A stretch of 49,562 nt of DNA from Acidobacteriaceae bacterium (GCA_003138515.1 PLGG01000073.1:1-49562); one strand, 5' to 3'; shown: positions 12,108 through 20,808, numbered from the stretch's first letter. Program-made: numbers and translations. Notes: generated by a model from the sequence alone, not told the origin.

Positions 12108-12884
12108 TCAGGCAGCAGCCAATCTTACGGTGTCCATGGGATAAAGGCGGTTGCGGCGCGGATTATTCGGATCGTACAGAACCGTGACCGTCGACCCCTC
12201 TGCCATTGGCTGGCCCGAGAATTTCTTCCCCTGGCACTTGCTGCCGTCCGAGAGCGAAAACTCGTAGTACAGGAAATATCCGCTGCTGCGGCCCTGGGAG
12301 CCTTCTTTGCATTGGGTTACGACTGCTCGACCGGAATGCCCTCGCGCCACAAGGCGCCACTTGGGTAGCACGGCGGAAAGCTGTATAACGGCGAAACTGA
12401 ACATGAAAAACAACGCCATACCCGCCAATGGCAAAACCATGAGCCAATGGGTCTGAGAATTTGGCGGATCTGATTCCGGGTAGGACTTTGCGGGATCGGA
12501 GGTTAGATAGCGAATTGCTAGGGGCGACCCTACTTGAAGCGCTTGCCAATGCTCGGAGGTAATGAAGGCGCCTTTGGAATAGTTCCGTCCGTCGAGCGTG
12601 TATGCGTAGTTGACGACGTACCCCATCCCCGTAAACAGGCGCGTGACTGTGGCCTCGGTTTCCTGTCCCCCGACCGTGAGGTTACGCATGAGGGAATCAG
12701 CCTCCGCCTCACGGCGCAACTCGTCATTAATCGTGTGAGTGGTTATGCCCACTCCAGCAGCGATAAATACCGCCGCGATCACGCAATATGTGATTCCGGC
12801 CCCGCTTAGACGGACCGGGCGCGGCAGGGGCTGCTCGAGCTCTGGAGGAATCCTCCAGCTAATGTCTGGGCTACCTGGGGACAT
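12108..12884 (-). CDS. DUF3592 domain membrane protein
   Basis: A 258-residue protein with membrane segments near residues 28-50 and 150-172. Between them lies a soluble domain of the DUF3592 type (VVNYAYTLDGRNYSKG and PLAIRYLTSDPAKSYPES). A second similar unit follows in the C-terminal part (FLYYEFSLSDGSKCQGKKF and TVTVLYDPNNPRRNRLYP), so the domain appears duplicated. The paired Tyr-rich strand and YxPxxPxxNxLY motifs support the family call. No function is known. It is transcribed away from the DUF971 gene, with 104 bp between the starts. Confidence 0.8.
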   Translation of the reverse strand: MSPGSPDISWRIPPELEQPLPRPVRLSGAGITYCVIAAVFIAAGVGITTHTINDELRREAEADSLMRNLTVGGQETEATVTRLFTGMGYVVNYAYTLDGRNYSKGAFITSEHWQALQVGSPLAIRYLTSDPAKSYPESDPPNSQTHWLMVLPLAGMALFFMFSFAVIQLSAVLPKWRLVARGHSGRAVVTQCKEGSQGRSSGYFLYYEFSLSDGSKCQGKKFSGQPMAEGSTVTVLYDPNNPRRNRLYPMDTVRLAAA

Positions 12885-12959
12885 AACATGAACATCCTCG
12901 CACTCCCCTTTTTGGCTCGGCCGCAGACGCGTATCAGGGCACCTGGGCGATTATGTCCG

Positions 12960-12988
12960 CTGACTGCTGCGAACTGTAAACTGTACTT
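12960..12988. repeat. Tandem heptamer repeat abutting the DUF971 start codon
   Basis: Four heptamers in register, each beginning CTG (for example CTGCGAA then CTGTAAA), end immediately before the ATG of the DUF971 gene. No separate ribosome binding site is visible between the repeat and the start. Confidence 0.7.
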
Positions 12989-13444
12989 ATGAGCCACGAG
13001 GGCATCCGCTTCGCCTCAAAAGACGAGCAGGCGCGCGACAATCAAGCCAGCCGCCCGCTGTTGCGGATCGTCATAACGCCGGAAAAGGTGCGTGTGCTCA
13101 TGACCGAGGGCAAAGGCCTTGAAATTGACTGGGCCGATGGCCACAAAAGCGCGTGGGGCTTTGCCTGGCTGCGCGATGCCTGCCCCTGCGCTACCTGCGC
13201 GGACGAGCGCGCCCAGGAGGGCCGCAAGGCGGGCCAGCCCAAACCCAGGCCCGCCGCTCTGCTGCCCATGTACGCGCCTCCACCAAAGCCGGCCAGCGCG
13301 CACGCCGTAGGCCGCTACGCCATCCAGTTCAACTGGCTCGACGGCCACTCCGGCGGAATCTACTCATGGGAATACTTGCGCCGCGTCTGCCAATGCCAGG
13401 AGTGCACGTTTACCGACGCCGAGACCACGGGCACACCGAATTAG
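12989..13444 (+). CDS. DUF971 domain protein (gamma-butyrobetaine hydroxylase-like N-domain)
   Basis: A 151-residue protein carrying the stand-alone DUF971 fold: LEIDWADGHKSAW, LRDACPCATC and the paired later segment IQFNWLDGHSGGIYSWEYLR ending RVCQCQEC. The cysteine pairs suggest metal binding. Such domains form the N-terminal part of gamma-butyrobetaine hydroxylases and also occur alone, sometimes near iron-sulfur or Mrp genes. The role of the free domain is not settled. It starts at an ATG directly after a tandem repeat. The next gene on the same strand begins 97 nt later. Confidence 0.85.
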   Translation: MSHEGIRFASKDEQARDNQASRPLLRIVITPEKVRVLMTEGKGLEIDWADGHKSAWGFAWLRDACPCATCADERAQEGRKAGQPKPRPAALLPMYAPPPKPASAHAVGRYAIQFNWLDGHSGGIYSWEYLRRVCQCQECTFTDAETTGTPN

Positions 13445-13541
13445 CCGCGACACCACGAACCCAACGCGTCCGAAGGTGTGCCTTAATCATCTACAAATTG
13501 AAGAATGATTTGCGCGCATTCGTCGAAAGGAGACAACTATC

Positions 13542-14426
13542 ATGAAAATCGGTTTCCTTGGCTTGGGCAGGATGGGCACGCCGATGGCCCGCCACCTGCT
13601 CGCTGCTGGCCACGAACTTGCCGTATGGAACCGCACCGAGGGGCGCACCGAACCGCTGCTCCGCGAAGGCGCAATCACCGCAGCCACGCCGGCTGAGGCC
13701 GAGCTCGGCGCTGGCGCCGTCATCACCATGCTCTTCGACGATGCCGCGAATGAAGAAGTGCTCTTTGGCCCAAACGGGCTCATGGACGTGCTTTCGCCCG
13801 GCGCACTCCATATCTCATGCAGCACCATCAGCGTTGCGTTGAGCGAGCGGCTGACCCGTGAGCACGCCCGCCGCGGTCACGAATTCGTCGCCGCGCCGGT
13901 CTTCGGCCGCCCCAACGTCGCCGAAGAGGGCCGCTTGTGGATCGCTGTGGCCGGCGCAGAGCAAGCCGTCGCCAAAGCGCGTCCGCTGCTGGAAACTTTC
14001 TCGCGCGGCATTTCAGTCGTTGGCTCGGAGCCGCAACAGGCGCACGCTCTCAAACTTGGCGGCAATTTCCTCATCAGCGCGATGATCTACTCCCTCTCTG
14101 AATCCTTCGTCTACGCATCAGGGCAGGGAATCGATCCCGCAATCTTTATCGAGACCGTCAACAGCGCCCTCTTCCAGTCGCCGTTTTACGCGTCCTACGC
14201 CAACGTAATGTTGCACCCGCCGGAGCATCCGCCCGCGACCATCGAGCTGGGAGAGAAGGACCTCCGACTGTTGCGCGAGGCTGCGGCAGCCGGCGCCACG
14301 CACCTCAGTCTCGCCGATTCCCTCGCCGGCGTCTTCTCTCGCGCCCGCGCCGCTGGCCTCAGCCAGGCGGATTGGGCCGGGGGAATGTACCGGGTGTCAC
14401 AGCAGGACAGTCAAACGCGCCCGTAA
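13542..14426 (+). CDS. NAD(P)-dependent oxidoreductase, 3-hydroxyisobutyrate dehydrogenase family
   Basis: A 294-residue beta-hydroxyacid dehydrogenase. The N-terminal Rossmann fold begins MKIGFLGLGRMGTPMA (GxGxxG type). The substrate loop is degraded relative to the classical DAPVSGG motif (here AAPVFGRPNVAEEG), and the catalytic lysine is in HALKLGGNF. The PVFGRP form is typical of the 6-phosphogluconate dehydrogenase-like subgroup rather than true HIBADH, so the substrate is unknown. GAAAGGAG precedes the ATG. The next gene, an SDR, begins 12 nt after the stop, implying co-transcription. Confidence 0.85.
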   Translation: MKIGFLGLGRMGTPMARHLLAAGHELAVWNRTEGRTEPLLREGAITAATPAEAELGAGAVITMLFDDAANEEVLFGPNGLMDVLSPGALHISCSTISVALSERLTREHARRGHEFVAAPVFGRPNVAEEGRLWIAVAGAEQAVAKARPLLETFSRGISVVGSEPQQAHALKLGGNFLISAMIYSLSESFVYASGQGIDPAIFIETVNSALFQSPFYASYANVMLHPPEHPPATIELGEKDLRLLREAAAAGATHLSLADSLAGVFSRARAAGLSQADWAGGMYRVSQQDSQTRP

Positions 14427-14438
14427 GATGTGAGGCAA

Positions 14439-15209
14439 ATGAAGCTGAACGGCAAAATTGTCTTCATCACCGGGGCCAGCGCCGGCATTGGCGCGGCTAC
14501 TGCAATGGCTTTTGCAGCCGAGGGCGCGCGTTTGCTGCTTTCCGCCCGCCGTGCCGGCAAACTCGCAGAGGTCGCATCGAAGGCGCTTGCCCGCGGCGCT
14601 GAGGCCGTGCACTCCATTGACCTGGATGTGCGCAGCCGTCACGCCGTGCAGCGGGCCATCGATGAGTTGCCTCCGGAGTGGGCCGAAATCGAAGTCCTGG
14701 TGAACAATGCAGGCCTCAGCCGCGGCATGGAAAAGCTCTACACCGGCAGAATTGAAGATTGGGAAGAGATGATCGACACCAATATCAAGGGGATGCTCTA
14801 TGTGGCTCGCGCCGTGGTCCCCGGAATGGTGGTGCGCCGACGTGGCCACGTGGTCAATCTAGGCTCCATGGCTGGAGAAATCGTGTATCCCAACGGCGCC
14901 GTCTATTGCGGCACCAAAGCCGCCGCGCGCGCCATCAACGACGGATTGCGCGAGGACCTGCTCGGCACGCCCGTCCGTGTCACCAGCGTCGATCCTGGCC
15001 TGGTCGAAACCGATTTCAGTCTGGTCCGCTTCCACGGCGACGCTGGCCGCGCCGCCAAAGTCTACAAAGGCATCACACCGCTCACCGGTGATGATGTTGC
15101 CGACGTAATTCTGTGGGCAGTCACCCGGCCCGCGCACGTCAACATCGCGCGCGTCTCGCTCACTTCGGTGCATCAGGCCAACACACTGCTCATTCACCGC
15201 GATCAATAA
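14439..15209 (+). CDS. Short-chain dehydrogenase/reductase (YdfG-like)
   Basis: Classical SDR of 256 residues with cofactor motif TGASAGIG near the N-terminus, structural NNAG motif (LVNNAGLSRGME), catalytic serine region (NLGSMAGEIVYPNG) and YCGTK as the YxxxK active site. The pattern resembles the YdfG group that acts on serine and 3-hydroxy acids, and the upstream neighbour is a beta-hydroxyacid dehydrogenase, but the substrate cannot be fixed. ATG at 14439 is preferred over GTG at 14430, which is in frame and lies 4 nt after the previous stop. Confidence 0.87.
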   Translation: MKLNGKIVFITGASAGIGAATAMAFAAEGARLLLSARRAGKLAEVASKALARGAEAVHSIDLDVRSRHAVQRAIDELPPEWAEIEVLVNNAGLSRGMEKLYTGRIEDWEEMIDTNIKGMLYVARAVVPGMVVRRRGHVVNLGSMAGEIVYPNGAVYCGTKAAARAINDGLREDLLGTPVRVTSVDPGLVETDFSLVRFHGDAGRAAKVYKGITPLTGDDVADVILWAVTRPAHVNIARVSLTSVHQANTLLIHRDQ

Positions 15210-15254
15210 CGGATGGAGCCGCTCCGTCGCCAATGATCCGCGGCGCGGGGCCGC

Positions 15255-15521
15255 CTATCCGAGCGACTGGAGCTGTGCCTCGATTTGAGCCAATGCCGCC
15301 TCAAGCGCGGTGCGGCGTCCCGGATTTGACGTCCTTTGCGAGAGAATATTCTCGCGTTGCAAACCCAGCACCTGGCGTTGCCGTTCGCGCGCGGCGCGGA
15401 TCAACTCGGCCGCCCGCCGGTTCTCATCGTTCGTCAGGCCGTTGCCGGGTTTCGTTCCGGGGCTCTCCAAGGCGTTTGCCATCTGCTCCTCCACCGATTT
15501 ACTTTCCCATCCACGGGCCAT
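15255..15521 (-). CDS. Small conserved-looking protein of unknown function
   Basis: An 88-residue highly charged helical protein beginning MARGWESKSVEEQ and containing an Arg/Glu-rich helix with AAELIRAARERQRQ. I associate this MARGWESK opening with small hypothetical proteins of Acidobacteriota, though this is from memory. No membrane segment or cysteine is present. It lies convergent to the SDR gene (45 bp) and divergent from the alcohol dehydrogenase gene (80 bp). The gap pattern suits a real gene rather than an antisense shadow, because no other gene covers this stretch. Confidence 0.65.
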   Translation of the reverse strand: MARGWESKSVEEQMANALESPGTKPGNGLTNDENRRAAELIRAARERQRQVLGLQRENILSQRTSNPGRRTALEAALAQIEAQLQSLG

Positions 15522-15601
15522 ATCTTCATTCTACGGGCGCTTCGCGTGTTTGCGTCCCGCAGAATGACGAGGGTGGAACCCAAAGGAGGAAGAGGCTTCT
15601 C

Positions 15602-16606
15602 ATGCGCGCCTGGCAAGTTTCCGCGTTTGGCATTGATTCTTTGGAGTTTGTGGAGCGGCCTACGCCCGCGCCTGGCCCCGGCGAGGTTCTGGTGGGGGTG
15701 CGGGCAGTTTCTCTCAACTATCGCGATCTGATGGTTGTGAAGGGCTTCTATAACCCCAAAATGAGGCTCCCGCGCATCCCATGCTCCGACGGCGCGGGAG
15801 AAGTCGTGGCCGTGGGCGCCGACGTCACACTGTGGAAGCCCGGCGACCGCGTGACCGGCATCTTCATGCAGAATTGGTTCGACGGGCCGCTGACTGCGAA
15901 CAAAGCGCGTGGCGCGCTGGGCGGCGACGTGGACGGCATGTTGACCGACTTCATCGTGCTCAAAGAACCAGGACTGGTCGCGATCCCAGACCATCTCAGC
16001 TATCAAGAAGCCGCAACGCTGCCCTGCGCCGCCGTCACTGCGTGGAATGCGCTGGCCACAGGTGAGCTCAAGCCGGGCTCGACGGTCCTTATCCAGGGCA
16101 CGGGCGGCGTGTCGATCTTTGCCTTGCAGTTCGCGCGATTGAGGGGTGCGCGTGTGCTGGGCATCAGCTCCAGCTACGAAAAGCTCGAGCGCGCTAGCTC
16201 CATGGGCCTCGATGCGGGACTGAACTATCGCGACAACCCCGATTGGGACCGCTGGGCGCTCGACAAGACCGGCGGCGAAGGTGTGGACCTGGTCGTCGAG
16301 GTAGGCGGCGCGGGCACGTTGCCGCGCTCGCTCCGGGCCATTCGCCCCGGCGGAACAGTAGCCCAGGTGGGCGTACTCACGCAGTCCGCTGACCCGTTCC
16401 CAATTCCACTCATCCTCCACAAGATCGCACGCATTCATGGCATCTACGTGGGCTCGCGAAGGAATTTTGTTGAGATGAACCGGGCCATCGCGCTGGCCGA
16501 GCTGCGCCCAGTCGGTGAGGAGTTCGATTGGCGTCAGGCGCGCGAGGCTCTGGACCGCATGGAGGAAGCCAGCCATTTCGGCAAGTTGGTGCTCACGGTG
16601 AGTTGA
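15602..16606 (+). CDS. Zinc-type alcohol dehydrogenase/quinone oxidoreductase family protein
   Basis: A 334-residue medium-chain dehydrogenase/reductase. The GroES-like N-domain includes LNYRDLMVVKGFY and IPCSDGAGEVVAVG, and the Rossmann part shows GTGGVSIFALQFA. The catalytic-zinc cysteine and histidine of true alcohol dehydrogenases are not evident (the equivalent position reads NYRD), which points to a zinc-independent quinone oxidoreductase/enoyl reductase type. The ATG at 15602 is preceded by AGGAGGAAGAGG. The frame is open further upstream to 15113, but that part lies across the SDR and the small minus-strand gene and is not coding. Confidence 0.86.
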   Translation: MRAWQVSAFGIDSLEFVERPTPAPGPGEVLVGVRAVSLNYRDLMVVKGFYNPKMRLPRIPCSDGAGEVVAVGADVTLWKPGDRVTGIFMQNWFDGPLTANKARGALGGDVDGMLTDFIVLKEPGLVAIPDHLSYQEAATLPCAAVTAWNALATGELKPGSTVLIQGTGGVSIFALQFARLRGARVLGISSSYEKLERASSMGLDAGLNYRDNPDWDRWALDKTGGEGVDLVVEVGGAGTLPRSLRAIRPGGTVAQVGVLTQSADPFPIPLILHKIARIHGIYVGSRRNFVEMNRAIALAELRPVGEEFDWRQAREALDRMEEASHFGKLVLTVS

Positions 16607-16707
16607 GCCGCGGCCCAGGCTGGGTTTTCTTGAAATTCGACCACTTCTTGGTCTCACGTCGTTGGATCAGGGATATGCTGGGAGGTTTCTGAAAGCAAGG
16701 AGGAGAA

Positions 16708-17148
16708 ATGAAGCCGCGGACTTACTTGCGAATTGCTTCTGTGCTCACGCTGGTGCATTCGGCGATGCACACCATTGGCGGGGTCTTTGGCACGGCGCCG
16801 CCAGGCCCGGCGGGCGTGGCCGAGGCGGCCATGAAGGCCAACCAGTTTCAATTCATGGGAGTCACGCGGACGTTCTGGGAGTTCCATCGCGGGATGGGCT
16901 TGGCCCTGACCATCTTCCTTACGGCCGAGGGATTGGTCTTCTGGCTGTTGGGTTCGCTGGCCGAACGCGATGCGGCCGCTCTCTGGCCGGTCTTGGCGGT
17001 GTTCATGCTGGGATATCTCGCGTTCGCGGTGGATTCGCTGGTGTACTTCTTCGCGCTGCCGGTTGTGTTCGAAGCGCTGATTGCGCTTTGTCTGGGGCTT
17101 GCGCTGGCGGGCGCTAAAACCGCGCAGGCAGCGCGCCCGCTGCGGTAG
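16708..17148 (+). CDS. Small membrane protein of unknown function
   Basis: A 146-residue protein with four predicted membrane helices (about residues 8-28, 62-84, 90-112 and 114-136). Distinctive features are the short HSAMHTIGGVFG and FWEFHRGMGLAL segments with several conserved-looking histidines inside or near helices. I do not recognise a characterised family. AGGAGG lies 4 nt before the ATG. The deaminase gene begins 9 nt after the stop, so the two are probably one transcript. Confidence 0.72.
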   Translation: MKPRTYLRIASVLTLVHSAMHTIGGVFGTAPPGPAGVAEAAMKANQFQFMGVTRTFWEFHRGMGLALTIFLTAEGLVFWLLGSLAERDAAALWPVLAVFMLGYLAFAVDSLVYFFALPVVFEALIALCLGLALAGAKTAQAARPLR

Positions 17149-17157
17149 ATTGGACTT

Positions 17158-17604
17158 GTGACGTTGCACGAAAAGATGCTGGCGGTGGCCATCGAAGAGG
17201 CGCGACTGGGCCTCGCCGAAGGTGGCGTTCCTGTTGGCGCGGCATTATTCACTCGCGAGGGCGAATTGCTCAGCCGTGGCCGCAACCGCCGCGTGCAGCA
17301 AGATGACCCAAGCATTCACGGCGAGACGGACGCTTTTCGCCGCGCGGGCCGCCAGCGCAACTACCGCAACCTGGTGATGGTCACCACGCTCGCTCCTTGC
17401 TGGTACTGCAGCGGGCTGGTGCGCCAGTTTCGAATCGGCACGCTGGTCGTCGGCGACAGTCGCACCTTTGCCGGTGGCCTCGACTGGCTGCGAGAGAACG
17501 GCGTCGAAGTCGTCGATCTCGATAATGTTGAATGCCGCAAGTTGATGGAGACATTTGTTTCGAGGCATCCTGAGATTTGGAACGAAGACATTGGCGAAGA
17601 ATGA
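17158..17604 (+). CDS. Cytosine deaminase-like nucleoside/base deaminase
   Basis: A 148-residue zinc-dependent deaminase. The zinc and proton-shuttle residues are His54 and Glu56 in IHGETDAF and Cys81/Cys84 in APCWYCSG. The C-terminal tail ending in PEIWNEDIG closely resembles fungal-type cytosine deaminase (Fcy1), whose tail ends in a similar W-EDIG motif, rather than TadA. A separate TadA is encoded at 38311. Likely substrate is therefore a free base such as cytosine, or a pterin/guanine-type compound; this is inference. It starts at GTG. Confidence 0.82.
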   Translation: MTLHEKMLAVAIEEARLGLAEGGVPVGAALFTREGELLSRGRNRRVQQDDPSIHGETDAFRRAGRQRNYRNLVMVTTLAPCWYCSGLVRQFRIGTLVVGDSRTFAGGLDWLRENGVEVVDLDNVECRKLMETFVSRHPEIWNEDIGEE

Positions 17605-17623
17605 GAAAGACAACTATGAGCCG

Positions 17624-17718
17624 TTAGCTTTTAGCTTCTTCTGCCCGAGTGAGGCACCTCAAGTTCGCCTCTGAGAACTTTGGAGCCAAAGGCTAAGCGC
17701 TAGCATCTAAAAGCTAAG
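17624..17718. repeat. Inverted pair of heptamer repeats ahead of the KGSADH gene
   Basis: Positions 17624-17637 hold two copies of TTAGCTT. Positions 17691-17718 hold four heptamers with a CTAA or CTAG core (for example AGCTAAG). The 11-mer TTAGCTTTTAG at 17624-17634 is the exact reverse complement of 17707-17717, so the spacer can form a stem with a 72-nt loop. The repeat ends 13 nt before the dehydrogenase ATG. Confidence 0.72.
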
Positions 17719-17731
17719 AAAAAGGTGATCT

Positions 17732-19342
17732 ATGTTGGATCAGAAAACAGAACTGAATCTGCGCGGCTATTCAATCATCGATGGCCAAAGCCACGCCGCC
17801 GGCGGCACCGCCTTTTATGGCGTCGATCCTGCCACGGGCACACGCCTCGAGCCCGTCTACCATTGCGCTTCGCTCGCCGACCTCAACCACGCCGCCGACC
17901 TTGCTGAGGAAGCGTTTGTCGCCTACCGCAAGCTCTCGGGTCGCGAGCGGGGCCGCTTCCTGCGCCACATCGCCGACGGCATCGAGGCAATCGTGCCGGA
18001 GGTTGTAGAGCGAGCCAACCGCGAGACCGCCCTGCCTGAAGCGCGCCTCAAAGGCGAGTCCGCCCGCACCATCAATCAGCTACGCCTGTTTGCGCAGGGT
18101 GTCGAAGAAGGCTCATGGGTGAACGCGCGCATCGATCCCGCGCAGCCCGATCGCAAACCGCTCCCGCGCTCCGACATCCGCTCCATGATGAAGCCCCTCG
18201 GCCCGGTAGCCGTCTTCGGCGCCAGCAATTTTCCCCTCGCGTTCTCTGTCGCTGGGGGAGACACCGCTGCCGCGTTCGCTGCCGGCAATCCTGTAATCGT
18301 GAAAGCTCATCACGCCCATCCCGGCACCAGCGAAATGGTCGGCCAGGTCATCGCCCGCAGCGTCCGCGAGTGCGGCCTGCCACCCGGAGTCTTCGCGCTG
18401 CTCTTTGGCGCGGGCGCTGAGATTGGCGCAGCGCTCGTCGACCATCCCAAGGTGAAGGCTGTTGGATTCACCGGCTCGCTTTCTGCCGGCAAAGCGCTCA
18501 TGCAACGCGCGGCGGCGCGTCCTGGGCCCATCCCCTGCTTCATGGAAATGAGCAGCGTAAATCCTCTCTTCGTGCTGCCCGAAGCCCTGCACACGCGCAC
18601 CGCGCAGATCGCCGCCGGCCTCTTCGGCTCGTTCACTCTCGGCGTCGGCCAATTCTGCACCAAGCCGGGCTTGGTCTATCTACCGCGCAATGCCGACGCC
18701 GATTTGCTCGTCGCCGAGGTCAAGGGGTTCGTTGAGAAGGCCACCCCATCGCCCATGCTCACTGAGGGAATCTCAAAGAGCTACCACTCGGGGATCGCCA
18801 GCTGCCAGGCGCACAGCCACGTGAATACGGTGGCGCAAGCCTCGTCCAATGGCGCGTCCAACACCTACGTCGCGCCTGTCCTTATGCAAATCGACGCCGC
18901 CGAATTGCTTGCCAATCCCGAATTGGCCACTGAAGTCTTCGGACCGAGCGCTCTTGTAATTCGCTATGACAGCCGCGAGCAGCTCATGGAGCTGGCTGGC
19001 GCCATCGAAGGCCAACTCACCGCAACGCTGCACGGCACGGACGCCGATCTAGCCGCCTTCGCCGACCTCATCGCCATTCTCGAGCGGAAGGCGGGCAGGC
19101 TCATCGTCAACGGCTTTCCCACTGGTGTCGAAGTCTGCCACGCGATGGTCCACGGCGGCCCGTACCCGGCCACAAGCGACAGCCGCGCAACTTCCGTCGG
19201 CACCTATTCGATCTATCGCTTTGTTCGCCCTGTCTGCTACCAGGATTTTCCTCAGGCGTCGCTGCCCGACGAGCTTAAGAACGGCAACCCGCTCGGGATC
19301 ATGCGCCTCATCGACGGCCATCTCACGCGTGATGCGCTTTGA
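17732..19342 (+). CDS. Alpha-ketoglutarate semialdehyde dehydrogenase (NADP+)
   Basis: A 536-residue aldehyde dehydrogenase of the long KGSADH type, which oxidises 2,5-dioxopentanoate to 2-oxoglutarate. General base Glu272 lies in FMEMSSVNP and the catalytic Cys309 in GVGQFCTKPG, both in the form typical of this subfamily, and the GASNFPLAFSVAGGDTA segment is also characteristic. This reaction is the last step of the oxidative pentose-acid (Weimberg) route and of glucarate/galactarate routes. The predicted dehydratases for the two steps before it lie at 24473 and 26374. The gene overlaps the convergent MFS transporter gene by 20 nt at the 3' ends. Confidence 0.9.
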   Translation: MLDQKTELNLRGYSIIDGQSHAAGGTAFYGVDPATGTRLEPVYHCASLADLNHAADLAEEAFVAYRKLSGRERGRFLRHIADGIEAIVPEVVERANRETALPEARLKGESARTINQLRLFAQGVEEGSWVNARIDPAQPDRKPLPRSDIRSMMKPLGPVAVFGASNFPLAFSVAGGDTAAAFAAGNPVIVKAHHAHPGTSEMVGQVIARSVRECGLPPGVFALLFGAGAEIGAALVDHPKVKAVGFTGSLSAGKALMQRAAARPGPIPCFMEMSSVNPLFVLPEALHTRTAQIAAGLFGSFTLGVGQFCTKPGLVYLPRNADADLLVAEVKGFVEKATPSPMLTEGISKSYHSGIASCQAHSHVNTVAQASSNGASNTYVAPVLMQIDAAELLANPELATEVFGPSALVIRYDSREQLMELAGAIEGQLTATLHGTDADLAAFADLIAILERKAGRLIVNGFPTGVEVCHAMVHGGPYPATSDSRATSVGTYSIYRFVRPVCYQDFPQASLPDELKNGNPLGIMRLIDGHLTRDAL

Positions 19343-20618
19343 GACGCGCCCCCGGCGTCCGCAGCGTTAGCGTGATCGCCCCGGACAGCATCAGCGCCAC
19401 GGCCATCGAAAAGTAACCGGCTCGCGCGCTCCCGGTGAGCGCTTGCATGGCTCCCACCAGCCACGTACCGGCAAACCCGCCCAACGCCCCGCAACTATTC
19501 ACCAGTGCCACAACTTCGCCGGCCACGTTGGCCGGCAGCATCTCCGGCATGATCGCGAAAAAGGGCCCGTAAGGCGCATACATCGTGCCACCGGCAACGA
19601 TCAGAAAGAAGTATGCAAGCCAGAAATCATGTCCGGCGGTTGCGAAACTGCAAAACAGCGCCACGCCCGAGAGCATGAGGCACGGCCACACAAACAGCTT
19701 GCGATTCTGCACGCGATCGGAGAAAGTCGCCACCACGAGCATCAGAACCACGGCAAGAAGGAATGGCACGGCGCTCAAAAGGCCGATCTGCTCGATGCCT
19801 CGCGACGAACCGGAGCGAATCATTGCTGGAATCCAGAGCACGAGGCCGTACACTCCAAAGCTCCAGCAGAAATACTGGAGGCACAACGCGACAACGCCCG
19901 GCACGCGCAACGCGTGGCGGAGACTTGCGGTCTGGGGCAGGGAAGCCTGCTCTCGATTGAGCGCCTCGGCCAGATGTTCGCTGCATTCATCGGGGAGCCA
20001 ATGAGCCAGCTTCGGCTTGTCGCGTGCCACCAGAATCCAGACGAATGCCCAAAGCACCGAAGGAATGCCTTCAAGGACAAACGTCATCTGCCAACCGACC
20101 GCCCGAATCAGGTATCCGGTTGCGGCGGCCATCCACGTCACCGTCACCGGATTTCCCAGAATCAGAATCGCGTTGGCTCGCGAGCGCTCCGAGCGCGTGA
20201 ACCAATTGGTCAGCAGAATGATCATCGACGGAAAGATAAGGCTCTCCGCAACGCCCAGAAGCAGCCGGTCTACTACCAGAAGCCAGTAGTTGTGAATGAT
20301 CCCGGTCAGCCCGGAAAAGATTCCCCAGCTGATCAACGCGAAAAACACCAGCCTCGTCGCGCTTCTGCGCACCGCGTAAGCTGCCGCAGGAACTTGGAAG
20401 AGAAAATAGCCGAGAAAGAACACCGAGCCAAGAAAAGCCGCGCGTGACTCGGTGATGTTGAGCGACTTCGCCAGACCAGCCGCTGCGCCGAATCCAAAGT
20501 TCGACCGCCCCAGGTAGGCGAGGCTATAGGTCACAAAGACCACCGGCATCAGGTACAGCCAGCGTCGGCGCAAGGCCGCCTGGATTTGCTCCGCTTTGTG
20601 CGAATCGTCTTCGGGCAC
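19323..20618 (-). CDS. MFS transporter, sugar-acid (ACS) type
   Basis: A 431-residue major facilitator with about twelve membrane helices. The first-helix motif YSLAYLGRSNFGFG is a variant of the DRxNxS-like signature of anion:cation symporters for galactonate, glucarate and related acids. Its position between the KGSADH gene and the sugar-acid cassette supports uptake of a sugar acid. It is divergent from the transketolase genes across a 253-bp region with two operator-like sites. Its 3' end overlaps the KGSADH gene in the opposite direction. Confidence 0.87.
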   Translation of the reverse strand: MPEDDSHKAEQIQAALRRRWLYLMPVVFVTYSLAYLGRSNFGFGAAAGLAKSLNITESRAAFLGSVFFLGYFLFQVPAAAYAVRRSATRLVFFALISWGIFSGLTGIIHNYWLLVVDRLLLGVAESLIFPSMIILLTNWFTRSERSRANAILILGNPVTVTWMAAATGYLIRAVGWQMTFVLEGIPSVLWAFVWILVARDKPKLAHWLPDECSEHLAEALNREQASLPQTASLRHALRVPGVVALCLQYFCWSFGVYGLVLWIPAMIRSGSSRGIEQIGLLSAVPFLLAVVLMLVVATFSDRVQNRKLFVWPCLMLSGVALFCSFATAGHDFWLAYFFLIVAGGTMYAPYGPFFAIMPEMLPANVAGEVVALVNSCGALGGFAGTWLVGAMQALTGSARAGYFSMAVALMLSGAITLTLRTPGARLKAHHA

Positions 20619-20717
20619 ATCACTTTATAGCATCCCGACTCGGCGTGCGTGCGATTCCATTCTGCGCGACTCGCTCAAGAAGCAATGCCTTGGGGTGCGC
20701 AGGCTTCCGGCAGCACA

Positions 20718-20733
20718 TGTGACCTTGATCACG
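20718..20733. promoter_or_regulatory. CRP/FNR-like binding site
   Basis: TGTGACCTTGATCACG matches the TGTGA-N6-TCACA pattern at nine of ten defined positions. It sits between the divergent MFS and transketolase genes, a sensible place for catabolite-type control of sugar-acid use. The regulator is not encoded in this window. Confidence 0.45.
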
Positions 20734-20791
20734 CCGAGTGGCTCATTTGCAGAACTACACTTGTCCGTCGATCAGAGTCGATCGAACACCG

Positions 20792-20808
20792 GATCGATGG
20801 CATCGATC
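20792..20808. promoter_or_regulatory. 17-bp palindromic operator candidate
   Basis: A perfect inverted repeat (GATCGATG and CATCGATC around one central G), 64 bp before the transketolase ATG. Just upstream are two direct copies of GTCGATC at 20767 and 20778. The cluster of TCGATC half-sites suggests an operator for a LacI- or GntR-type regulator, but no such gene is nearby. Confidence 0.5.

Noticed and set aside
15113..15601. 163-codon N-terminal extension of the quinone oxidoreductase-like gene
   Set aside because: It overlaps the SDR end and the small minus-strand gene, has no similarity to the family, and a good ribosome binding site precedes the ATG at 15602.
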